Below are positions 18,440 to 28,401 of a stretch of 64,000 nt of DNA, piece by piece. This DNA comes from Sphingobacteriales bacterium. GTDB taxonomy: Bacteria; Bacteroidota; Bacteroidia; Chitinophagales; UBA2359. Under the pieces are notes generated by a model. It had not been told where the DNA came from. It saw only the letters and a program-made list of their open reading frames with translations, and searched no databases. The stretch lies in assembly GCA_016711285.1 (NCBI GenBank), contig JADJTG010000010.1:62001-126000 (forward strand), read 5' to 3'. Every line of letters begins with the position of its first letter. Position 1 is the stretch's first letter. The position numbers and the translations under genes were made by a program.

Positions 18440-18619
18440 TGCAATTAATTTTTTTAAAAAACACTTATCAATGTAACATTCACGAACATAAACGTCTAAT
18501 AATATACTTTTTATTTGAAATATATATTTTTTTTATAAATTTATTAAAAAATATAATGTATCAGGAACGAAAAAGATGATGTTTTAGTTTTTGTATAAAA
18601 GTTTATAAATAACAAAGAG

Positions 18620-19432
18620 ATGAACCCGCCAAGCTATTCATTCTTTAAAAATATTGCTGATTTTATTGCCCGCAGTAAAAGTATTTCCCTATTACTGGTG
18701 GTATTGGTATTGGTATTTACAGGATTTACTTTTGTGCAACAAAATAATACCTTGTGTACGGATATGAATATTCGTATTAAAGAAGAAGGAACACGAAATG
18801 TACAATTTTTAAATATAAAACAAATTGAAAACTTAGTATTAGATACCTTAAAAAAAAGCCCCATTCACCAGCGCATTAAAGATATTAATCTACATGCCAT
18901 AAAATCCAAATTAGAACAGCATTATTATATACAAAATGCAACAGTACATTTAGGCATACATGGCGCATTGAATATTGATGTATCTTTGCAAAAGCCTATT
19001 ATCCGCATCATCAATCAGCATCACGATTCATTTTATATCACCAATACCGGATTCAAAATACCGTGTTCCACAAAATTTACGGCGCGTGTGCCTGTCATCA
19101 CCAACTATCAAAGTAATAATAAAAAATATTCAGGCGCGCTTCAAAATGAACAAGAACAGGAACTATGGAAATTTATCAGTATTTTGCATAAAAATACTTT
19201 TATATATGAAATAACAGACCAGATAGACATGAGCAACAAAGATAATATATTATTGATTCCGTTTTTTAAGCAACAAGTTGTGGAATTAGGAGGTATAGAA
19301 GATATACAAATAAAACTCAGAAAATTGCAAGTATTTTACGAACAAGTAGTATTCAAAGAGGCTCAATGGAATACTATAAAACGTATAAAAGCACAATATG
19401 CCGGAAACATAACTGTTAGTGAAAGTTTATAA
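18620..19432 (+). CDS. ftsQ: Cell division protein FtsQ/DivIB
   Basis: A 270-residue bitopic protein of the divisome. A short cytoplasmic N-terminus is followed by one membrane segment at about residues 22-39 and by a POTRA-like region (LNIKQIENLVLDTL ... YIQNATVHLGIHGALNIDVSLQKPI) typical of FtsQ. The identification rests on this pattern and on its place between murC and ftsA. The 180-bp gap before it is AT-rich with no clear promoter. Confidence 0.9.
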   Translation: MNPPSYSFFKNIADFIARSKSISLLLVVLVLVFTGFTFVQQNNTLCTDMNIRIKEEGTRNVQFLNIKQIENLVLDTLKKSPIHQRIKDINLHAIKSKLEQHYYIQNATVHLGIHGALNIDVSLQKPIIRIINQHHDSFYITNTGFKIPCSTKFTARVPVITNYQSNNKKYSGALQNEQEQELWKFISILHKNTFIYEITDQIDMSNKDNILLIPFFKQQVVELGGIEDIQIKLRKLQVFYEQVVFKEAQWNTIKRIKAQYAGNITVSESL

Positions 19433-19525
19433 ATATTGCAGTTCTGTTGATATCTATGTTATAACAATTATTTATCATCAATAAAGAAACCTTCCTGAGC
19501 TTACCTTTAAATTTTTTAAAATTCT

Positions 19526-21058
19526 ATGCAATTACACTCTACTCACCTCTCAACCTCATCTACCAACCATTTAGATAAAATAGGTGTCGGCTTAGATATA
19601 GGTACTACCAAAGTTTGCATTGTAGTAGTTCGTTATAATGCACAAGGTATTCCCGAAGTAATCGGCTTCGGCTACGCGCCTTCAAAAGGCACGGCAAATG
19701 GCGTTATTAATAATATTGACCAAAGTGTAATGAGTATCGCCAAAGCTAAAAAGATGCTCTTGCAACAAGTTCCTTTTGTAGATTTGTCGCATTTGGTGGT
19801 CGGTATTGCCGGACAGCATGTAAGTAGCATCTGGGCTGATTTTTCTATTTCAAGAGATGATACCAATGAAATAGAACAGGTGGATATAGAAAACCTGAAT
19901 AAAGAAGCGCATCGGGTGAAATTAGACCCCGGCAAGCGTATCATTCAGGTAATTCCGCAAGAATACACCATAGATGGGGAATCCGGAATTATTGTTCCTA
20001 TCGGTATGTCGGGAATCCGCCTTTCAGCTAAGTTTCATATCATTACCGGTTTTGAGTCTTCTATTAAAAATATCCACCGTTGTGTGGAGCTTGCCGGAGC
20101 CAAAGTAGAAAAATTGGTATTGGAGCCTATTGCTTCATCACTTGCAGTGCTTGACGATAAAGAGCGCGAGGCTGGTGTGGTATTGATAGATATGGGCGGC
20201 GGCACCACTGATATTGTAGTCATACAAAGCAACATTGTTCGTCATAGCGCAGTCATTCCTCAAGGAGGCAACTGTATTACGCAGGATATAGCGGACGGCT
20301 GCAAAATTATGAAAGATTCAGCGGAGGAAGTGAAAATAAAATACGGAGCTTGTGTATTATTGGAAGAATTTGCAAATGAAGTTATTGTAATTCCGCATGT
20401 AGCCCGCGAATGTCCACCCATAGAAATTACCCGTCATCAATTGGCACAAATTATATTGGCGCGTATGATAGATATTTTCAGATTGGTATTAGATGAAATT
20501 ATTAATTCGGGATATGCGCGAAAACTGCATGCAGGTATTGTATTAACCGGAGGCGGCTCACAATTGGCGTATATTAAAGACTTTTTGAGCGTTTATAGTG
20601 GTATGCCGGTACGCATCGGAACACCCAACGAAAACATCGCTTCCAACCAACCTCTTTTCAATAAAGATGCTGCTAAAACATTAAAAGATCCTTCTTTTGC
20701 CACATCTATAGGATTGGCACTTTACAGCCTCAATTATCAACCTACACACTTGATAAATTCGGATAAACTCCACCCGCAAACCAACGCAGAAGATAAAGAA
20801 AAAAATGTATCGCCTGCCGCTACGGGTGCTATTTCCGAAGTGCCCGCCACGAATGCCGTGGTATCCGAAATTCCGGCAGCAGCAGAAATTTTGAAAGAAC
20901 AGCAGGAAAAAACAATAAATACAGATATAACATCTACCAATAATGCAAGTACTAAATCCCGCTCATCACCTTTTAGTGATTGGATGGAAAAAATAGGTTC
21001 TTGGTTAAAGCAGGATAACGATGCTTCTGAATTAGAAGACCCCGAATTCGACAAGTAA
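19526..21058 (+). CDS. ftsA: Cell division actin-like ATPase FtsA
   Basis: Tethers FtsZ to the inner membrane and recruits later division proteins. The 510-residue protein has actin-fold signatures GVGLDIGTTKVCIVVV (about 20-35), VVLIDMGGGTTDIVV (about 215-230) and VLTGGGSQL (about 345), plus the SHS2 subdomain in between. After an Ala/Thr/Ser-rich linker (about residues 415-480), an amphipathic segment SPFSDWMEKIGSWLKQ near 482-497 is the probable membrane-targeting helix. It precedes ftsZ by 217 bp. Confidence 0.96.
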   Translation: MQLHSTHLSTSSTNHLDKIGVGLDIGTTKVCIVVVRYNAQGIPEVIGFGYAPSKGTANGVINNIDQSVMSIAKAKKMLLQQVPFVDLSHLVVGIAGQHVSSIWADFSISRDDTNEIEQVDIENLNKEAHRVKLDPGKRIIQVIPQEYTIDGESGIIVPIGMSGIRLSAKFHIITGFESSIKNIHRCVELAGAKVEKLVLEPIASSLAVLDDKEREAGVVLIDMGGGTTDIVVIQSNIVRHSAVIPQGGNCITQDIADGCKIMKDSAEEVKIKYGACVLLEEFANEVIVIPHVARECPPIEITRHQLAQIILARMIDIFRLVLDEIINSGYARKLHAGIVLTGGGSQLAYIKDFLSVYSGMPVRIGTPNENIASNQPLFNKDAAKTLKDPSFATSIGLALYSLNYQPTHLINSDKLHPQTNAEDKEKNVSPAATGAISEVPATNAVVSEIPAAAEILKEQQEKTINTDITSTNNASTKSRSSPFSDWMEKIGSWLKQDNDASELEDPEFDK

Positions 21059-21197
21059 AGGAAGATGCTTTTATTACAATTATTTAGTTTAACGTAGCTA
21101 TATATCATTACAATTGAGTAATTTAACAATCAAAACAAATAATTAATTATCAATACGTTATAACAAATAAAAAAAAGTTTTTATTAGCATCATAATC

Positions 21198-21255
21198 TAT
21201 ATTTGTATAAAAAAATATTACATCTATTTTAAATTAAGTATTAACTTTACCTTTG
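21198..21255 (+). promoter_or_regulatory. Two candidate -7 boxes upstream of ftsZ
   Basis: TATATTTG (21198-21205) and TACCTTTG (21248-21255) both fit TAnnTTTG, but neither has a TTTG 19-20 bp upstream. The second would give a leader of only about 14 nt before the ftsZ ATG at 21276. ftsZ may thus have its own promoter in addition to read-through from ftsA. Confidence 0.45.
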
Positions 21256-21275
21256 AAACGCCAAGTTAAGTAATT

Positions 21276-22925
21276 ATGAATATTGAATTTGACATACATG
21301 AAGAAATACCTTCTATTATAAAAATAATAGGAGTAGGTGGTGGCGGCTGCAATGCTGTTATGCACATGTACGCACAAGGAATCGTAGGGGTCAACTTTGT
21401 GGTTGCCAATACCGATGCTCAAGCCTTACAAGCCAATCCGGTACCTACTAAAATTCAATTAGGACCCTTAAAAACAAATGGGCGTGGAGCTGGCTCCATT
21501 CCCTCTGTAGGGCGTGATTCAGCATTAGAATCTATAAAAGAAATAGAAAAAGTACTGGGCGACGGCACAGATATGGTGTTTATTACTGCCGGTATGGGGG
21601 GTGGCACCGGTACTGGTGGTGCACCGGTAGTAGCCGAAGTTGCTCGCAAAATGGGTATTTTGGTAGTGGGTATTGTTACTTTGCCTTTTGACGATGAAGG
21701 TCCGCGCCGCCGCAAACAAGCAGAAGAAGGCATAGAAGAATTGCGCAAATTCGTAGATACTTTAATCATTATATCTAATGATAAATTAGTAGATATTTAC
21801 GAAGATTTGCCTATTACCGCCAGTTTGGCAAAAGCTGATGAGGTATTATTGACGGCAGCCAAAGGTATCGCCGAAATTATTACCATACACGGAAAAATTA
21901 ATGTGGATTTTGAAGACGTAAATACCGTAATGCGACAAGGCGGTGTAGCAATGATGAGTACTGGCATAGGCGAAGGTGAAGACAAAGCTATCAAAGCTGT
22001 ACAGGCTGCACTCAACTCACCACTTTTGCAAGACAATCAAATTAAAGGAGCACGCCATGTGTTGTTAAATATGGTGTATGGCAATACGGAAATTACGATG
22101 GGCGAAAGCAAAGCCATTCGTTCGTATGTGCAAGAAGTTGCCGGACACGAAGCTGATATTATTTGGGGCTTGTGCCAAAAAGAAGAATTAGGCGATAAAG
22201 TTGCTGTCACTTTGGTAGCTACCGGTTTTTCTTCTGAAAAAAAAATTCCTTCCACACCGATCATACATGATGACATCTGGAAACGGCAGGAAGAGCTGAA
22301 ACGTAAAGCGGAAGAAGATACACGCCTTGACGAAGAAAAACGTGCCGAAGAAGAGGCAGTACAGAAAGCCGAAGAAGCAGCACGCAAAGCCGAAGAAGTA
22401 CGCGTCGCTGAAGCAGCAGCAGTACGCAAAGCTGAAGAAAAACGCGCCGCCGAAGAAGCAGCACGCAAAGCTGAAGAAAAACGCGCCGCCGAGGAAGCAG
22501 CACGGGTTGCCGCCGCTCAAAAAGCCGCCGAGAGCATCCCTTTCTCCATTAGCAATAATGGCACATCAATACGCAGCTCTACTCATTTAAAATTGGGAAT
22601 CGGCTCTTTACCTGCGAGTGGAAATAGCTCTGAGAAACAATCGGAAGATACTCAACCTTTGCGCCCTTTGAACGATGAAGACAAAAATAAATTGAAAAAA
22701 CTTATAGATGAACGCAATAACAACAGACCAATACCTCCTAGTTTAAACGATGCTCGCAGAACAATGCCGCCTCTGAATACAGAAGAAGTCTTGAAGAAAA
22801 GTACTCATACACAAGACAACGAAAAATTATCATCTATATACTTGGCTAAAGACCCCGATACGGACGAAGTAGAACCCAGAAAAACAAGCAACTCTTATTT
22901 GTCAGACAAAGAAATGCTGGATTAA
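21276..22925 (+). CDS. ftsZ: Cell division GTPase FtsZ with long Ala/Glu/Lys-rich helical linker
   Basis: Tubulin-like GTPase that forms the Z-ring. GVGGGGCNAV (about 16-25), the tubulin signature GGGTGTGGAP (about 109-118) and NADTDAQAL-like segments show an intact GTPase core of about 320 residues. The protein is 549 residues, much longer than the about 380 of E. coli FtsZ. The excess is a C-terminal region: a charged, Ala/Glu/Lys/Arg-rich stretch (about 335-418) that resembles TolA or single-helix sequence, then a polar disordered part and a short tail (NSYLSDKEMLD) that may bind FtsA. Extended linkers are common in Bacteroidota; the helical repeat character is unusual. Confidence 0.96.
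   Translation: MNIEFDIHEEIPSIIKIIGVGGGGCNAVMHMYAQGIVGVNFVVANTDAQALQANPVPTKIQLGPLKTNGRGAGSIPSVGRDSALESIKEIEKVLGDGTDMVFITAGMGGGTGTGGAPVVAEVARKMGILVVGIVTLPFDDEGPRRRKQAEEGIEELRKFVDTLIIISNDKLVDIYEDLPITASLAKADEVLLTAAKGIAEIITIHGKINVDFEDVNTVMRQGGVAMMSTGIGEGEDKAIKAVQAALNSPLLQDNQIKGARHVLLNMVYGNTEITMGESKAIRSYVQEVAGHEADIIWGLCQKEELGDKVAVTLVATGFSSEKKIPSTPIIHDDIWKRQEELKRKAEEDTRLDEEKRAEEEAVQKAEEAARKAEEVRVAEAAAVRKAEEKRAAEEAARKAEEKRAAEEAARVAAAQKAAESIPFSISNNGTSIRSSTHLKLGIGSLPASGNSSEKQSEDTQPLRPLNDEDKNKLKKLIDERNNNRPIPPSLNDARRTMPPLNTEEVLKKSTHTQDNEKLSSIYLAKDPDTDEVEPRKTSNSYLSDKEMLD
22425..22502 (+). repeat. 39-bp tandem duplication in the ftsZ linker
   Basis: Two near-identical 39-bp units, in frame, each encode a 13-residue RKAEEKRAAEEAA segment. 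Shorter, less perfect KAEEAARKAEE repeats precede them. In-frame expansion keeps FtsZ translatable. Confidence 0.85.
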
Positions 22926-22950
22926 AAAATATAAGATATAAAATTATAAC

Positions 22951-22994
22951 AAAAACGCCCTTTTAAGGATAAAATCTTAAAAGGGCGTTTTTTT
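22951..22994 (+). terminator. Rho-independent terminator after ftsZ
   Basis: Arms 22951-22967 and 22976-22992 form a 17-bp stem with a GC core (CGCCC/GGGCG), an 8-nt loop and a T run. It marks the end of the division cluster. Confidence 0.92.
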
Positions 22995-23342
22995 ATTAAA
23001 AAATCAAACTCTACGTATAATAATATCACAATTGACAAGCAAATATTAAATTTTAAATAATTATTAATTTTTTATATGTATAATTATTGACATTATCAAA
23101 ACTATTTTTTCACCTGATAAAATTTATAAAATTTCATCAGACAATTCTAAAGATTGTTTAATACAGAAAAAAACTACATATTACATAATAAATATGTATT
23201 AATAATTAATCATTATATTATTAAATAAACATACAAAAATAAATATAAAACTAAAACAACTTTAAAATGCTATAAATCTATGTATTAACAGTTTGGCATT
23301 GTCTTTGATAAAGACTTTTATAGAATAAAAAAATGCCAAGTT
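22995..23342. other. AT-rich intergenic stretch, no gene seen
   Basis: 348 bp of strongly A/T-rich DNA before the giant surface-protein gene. No ORF or RNA gene is evident. A TGTCTTTG near the 3' end resembles a -7 box but lacks the TA and a matching -33 element. Confidence 0.6.
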
Positions 23343-26300
23343 ATGAGATATTTTATACTATTATTTAGTTGTTTCATTCTATATTATACAACCGTACAAG
23401 CAGAAGATGGCGGTATATGTATAATAGATTTGCGCGGTACTTCTTCGTCCGGGTGTACCCAAATTAGATACTTTAGTTGCTTGCGGAAAGGCGGATACAT
23501 TAGCACTTCAAATTAATGCTCCGGCTGACGCAAACTTACAAGGTGCCAGTTTACGTTTAGATTTGTTTCCGGGGCTTACTTATGCAGGCTTTGTATCCAC
23601 AATGCCCAACGCTCCCATTAATCAAAGTATTTTATCTACTCCTGAAGAGCCTGTTTTCAACTTGCCTACTATTGCGGCGGGTGATAGTTTAAGGATATTT
23701 ATCGGGTTGAGTGCTGGTTGTAATGTTGCCCATACTTGGCAGGCTCTGCAACCCATCAATAATACCTATATCCTTAATTATTCAGGCGGTACATTCTCTT
23801 ACACTCCTCCTTTGGAGTATAACACGAGTATTTATGTTCCTATGCTTAATATCATTGATATGCAGCCGGATTATCCGATTATGAATATCAACGATACTTA
23901 TACACGCGAAATAACCGTTTCGCAAGATGGTTTATATGCCTACTTAGATAATTTTACTTATATAAGTGACCATCACGGAGGGGTAGAAATATTGAATATG
24001 ATTGTTACCAACCCTGAAAACGGCTTGTCGGCAAATCTTTCATTTACAGATAACGGCAGCAATGCCATTGCACAAATAACACCCAATATTATGATGTTGT
24101 TGGGATTACAGCCGCCTGTTAATGGTGCTGATTTGGGTTATATGATAGAAACTCAACAATTGGTTATTTCGGAGGAAGTAAAAGTAGTTGATTGCCAACC
24201 TGACTACCAATTAACTGATTTTAAATTCTCGTGGGGCTGTGGCGGCGAACTGTGTGATACAGCTATTTATACCAATGGTTATAATATAGGGCAGGGTTTG
24301 CCGGAATTAAATATTGCTATCAGTAATCAAAGTCCGGCTACTTTATGCGAAAATAATTTTGTAGAATATACTGTAAGCAATATAGGGGGCGAAATTTTAG
24401 CCAATTCAGGGTATGCCCGCGACTTGGTAATTACTTTTAAAACGGACTGTGACGATATTGCTTTTGCCGATATTTATACACCTGTTGCTTTTTCTATAAA
24501 TGGTACACCCGTTAGCGGAAATGGTGCTTTATCAGCAGATGGTAGCACCTACATGTTTACACTTAACAGCCTGAATTTTTTACAGGATATTAACGGAGAT
24601 GGCATTAATGGTGAATTGCCGATTAACAGCAGTTTTACATTTCGTTTTGAATATGAAAGACATTGTTTTTCAAAAGATTGTCAGAGTGAAAATGTTGGAT
24701 TAAACTGCCCTGCCAATTTACTTTTTGCAATAGCTTATGCCGACCAGTGCGAAATACCACGCTTGCCCAAGCAGCATACATTACTCAATATTGTGGATCA
24801 ACCCCTCTCGGCTTCGTACATAGAAGGAACACCAACTATTGTGGGTTCTCCGCAAACTGCTACTTATCGTTTTTGCTACAACTATATGTTTGGCGGTATC
24901 GGTTGCCCTGACGGCTCTGTAAATTTATATGTAACTTCGAGTTTGGCTGATTTAGTGCCTACCTCTGCCACTATTGATATCGGCGACAACATAAGCCCTG
25001 TGAGCATCACCAATATGGGCGACGGCACTTACAGAATCAGCGGCGGAACTATCGGCAGTGCCACCCAAATTATTCAAGATTGCTGGGATATTACTTTCCA
25101 ATTCAACGACAGCCGCCCCTGCGGACCGCTATTAAAAGAAGAATTAAATTTTAATGTGCAATACGAATGTAGTTGTGCCGATTGTTTATCCGACCGCGTA
25201 TGTGAAGATTACGAAATTTTTATCTATAATAACTGTCCGGGTACTTGCGAAGGTATGACGACCAACGATTTTTCTATACAGCGCACCACTTTCAGTTGGT
25301 CAGATGAATCGCAAAGCTCCTTAGTCACTGCTGCTACACCGGAAGTGGCTTTAGACCGCGCCTACACCTGCGACCAAGTGCGTTTAACTTTAGATGGTGG
25401 CATCAGCAATATGCCCGCCGGACTTACTGAATTTACAGGAGGCGGCGGAGTAATAGGGTTTTATACACCCGAAAATATTGTTCCTTACGAATTTAACAAT
25501 GCTACTTTGGTTGTAAATGGTTTGGCACTCACTTGTGCCATTCAACCGCCAAGTGTAGCTACCGTACAAGATGCTCTCGGCAATGATGTCGTGCAGTGGA
25601 GTTTCAATTTTGATGCCTGTCTTGATGCCAATAATATCGCCCTAAAAGACGGCGATGACATACAGCTCATAGTAGATGCGACTGTAATAGAAGCAGTTGG
25701 CTACACACCTAATCTTACCATTACACAAACGACTGGTTTATTATATGCTACCAATGAAGCAATTACATCTGCGTGTATGGAGGTTATTAAAGATTTTTAT
25801 GTGTCCACCCCGCGTGTTCAACCTTTTGTATATATGAACACTACCGACATAGGAGGTTGTTCGGGCAATATAGAGGTTGTGGGAGCAATAGAAGTGCCCT
25901 CAGCAAGCGGCGATGATTTTCCAAATGAATACCGCCCTTGGTTTGGAGATATTGAAGCCACTGTATTCAATATCGCCGATGGCTATAGCTATATCGCAGG
26001 CAGCGGCTCATTAGAAATTGTTACATTAAACAACAACGGCGACCCTATAAGTACTACAATAGCAATAGAACCCATATCTCAAAATGGCGGCACAGAATTA
26101 GTTTTCAGCAATACAGGCACCTCCGCTTGGCCTATTCCTGATAAAGAAATGGGTGGATATGTGTATAAATTCAAATTCAATATGCTGCCTTCTTGTAAAT
26201 CAGGAGTGAGTGGCAATGTGAGTTTCAAATACAATTTATTCAACCATTATTATGCCTTGCCGTTTGATGGTTCCTGTATGCAGCCTGAAGAAAAAGAAAA

Positions 26301-28401
26301 TATAGTTAGCTTTAATTATACTGCACCTTATTTTGCCATTGATGTACTCACGCCGGTCGTAGAAGGAATCAATAAAGAAGCTTCATGGCGTTTGCGTATT
26401 TGCAATTTAGCCGAGCAAGATGCTGATTTCTCTTGGGTAGCTTTCGAAACACCTTCCGGATTAATTGATTTTACATCTTGCAGCGAAATAACCAACAATG
26501 CCAATACCAATTTACCGCTTTATGAATATGGCTTTAATAATGATAATATTTGGGTAAATATGGGGCATTTTGCAGCCAATACCTGTAGAGAAATAGAACT
26601 TAGTGCAACCTACTCTACTTGTGTTTTAGATACGATTGATGTGAAAAGTGGTTGGGATTGCAACGCAGCCAACTTTATTAATCCTGATGCTGACGGCGGC
26701 TGTTTTGGTATTCAGATTCCTGCCCAATTACAATTACAGCCCGAACCTACCTCCATACAGGCATCTTTGGTTACATACTCCGACACCATCGCCGTTTGTG
26801 ACGAAGCATATTTTGAAGTAGAATTTAAAAACGTAAGTCTGGGAACGGTATATGATGTGAACTTTGATGTAGTTATTCCTTTACAAGGTGCTGAAATTAT
26901 CCCCAATAGCATAGAATTTGCTTATACTACCGAAGCACCTTGGATACCACTCAATCTGACCAATTTACAACCAATAGAAAGCACTATTTTGGGGAATGTA
27001 TATCGTTTTAAAGCAACGGACTATAATGATATATTAGCTTCTGATGGCTTAATAGGCGTTCCTACTCCGGGCGATACGCTCAACCGCTTCAAGATAAGGT
27101 TGCGGGTAAATACTAATTGTGAGTTTCGCTCGGGGGATATTTTCCGATTCCGTGCTTTTGGAGTCAATTCTTGTGGGGCTTTCACCGATGGTACACTCAA
27201 TGGCGCTCAATTGTTTATAGAAGGAGCAGATGCCCCCTACAATACACAATTAGCACTGCAAAGTACGCCTATACGCCCTTGTTCCAGCGAACCGGTAGTA
27301 TTTACTGCCACTGTACAAAACTTTGGTCCTCAACCAACAGGCAGCTACGACTTTGCACGGGTACGACTACCTCAAGACATTGAATATATACCTGGAACTT
27401 CCTCTGCTATTATCCCAAATTCTTGGGCAATACAGGAACCCTTGGCGGATAACTCTACCGGATTTCAAGAATTAAACTGGCAATTACCGCCCAATATGCC
27501 TGTCAATACTACGGCTCAATTTACTTTTGAAGTAGATGTAAAAAGTGCCGATCTCAACTGCGGTGCAGAAACTTATGTGGTAGAAACCTACACCTATGGC
27601 GTAGCTACCTGCGAAATTAATGGTGATATACAGGAGTGTTTTCTGCAAACACTCACCGGAAACTCTAATTTCTCTTTAATTACAGAAAAGCCCAATATCG
27701 TTTTCTTAGAGAATAATATAGACGTATATGCTACCTGTACAAATGGCAATTATGAAGAAATTAACAGCATCATCTCGCTCCAAAATACAGGTATTGCAAC
27801 TTTGGAGGGTAGTGTTATTATTTTAAAATATATCCACGACAAAAATGGAAACGGCACCTATGAAGCAGGTATTGATGGCTTAGTGGGTAATTACACCTAT
27901 CCCAATGTTATTCAGCAGGGCGAAATCGTCAATATCAATTATTCGTTTTTAGCGGCGGCAGGGCAGGCTTGCCCTATTTTATTAATGATTGATGAAGGAC
28001 AAAATTGTATATGCGCTACAAATTCTTTGGATATTCCGAATGTTCGCTATTACAATGCAGGTGAAAACACCTCTATTTGCTCCGGTACACCACTCGAATT
28101 GGGTTGTAGTACCGTTGCAGGATATACTTATCAATGGCAGTTTCCAGCTTCTAATACCGGACAACTCAGCTGTACCGATTGTGCCAATCCTACTTTGACT
28201 ATCGTCAATAATGGTACACAGCCTATCAGCGAAACCTATACCCTCATCACACAACGAGGCAGTAGCGGAGGTTGCATATCTCAAGAAAGTGTTACGATTA
28301 CGGTAAACCCGCAATCTACCATTATGGATAATCCTGTTTTCTTATGCGAAGGGGAAACCCTTCAGCTCAATGCACCTACTATCGGCAGCGAATATAGTTA
28401 G
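23343..28401 (+). CDS. Giant T9SS surface protein 1, N-terminal part (frameshifted, ends at in-frame TAG)
   Basis: An ATG at 23343 opens a signal peptide (MRYFILLFSCFILYYTTVQA), but this frame stops at 23516. The downstream frame is open from 23428 and runs to a TAG at 28399-28401, so one base is gained between 23428 and 23513; joining at about SSG/VPKLDTLVACG gives a sensible N-terminus. The region (about 1,680 residues) is made of extracellular beta-rich repeats with many Cys pairs and conserved-repeat (DUF11/CARDB-like) character, for example EYTVSNIGGEIL and PVVFTATVQNFGPQPTGS. Two Ig-like units lie at its end. No enzyme motif is seen. The following CDS continues in the same frame and is the rest of this gene. 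Confidence 0.8.
28399..28401 (+). other. In-frame amber codon splitting giant gene 1
   Basis: The TAG lies in an Ig-like unit where related units in the same protein have Trp (WTP, WSP). The frame continues without shift on both sides (EYS, stop, VPLNGFG). A TGG to TAG change, or a base-call error, explains it. Confidence 0.85.

Noticed and set aside
28399..28401. TAG as a reassigned sense codon
   Set aside because: rsmH and gapA end naturally at TAG at the expected family C-termini, so TAG works as a stop in this genome.
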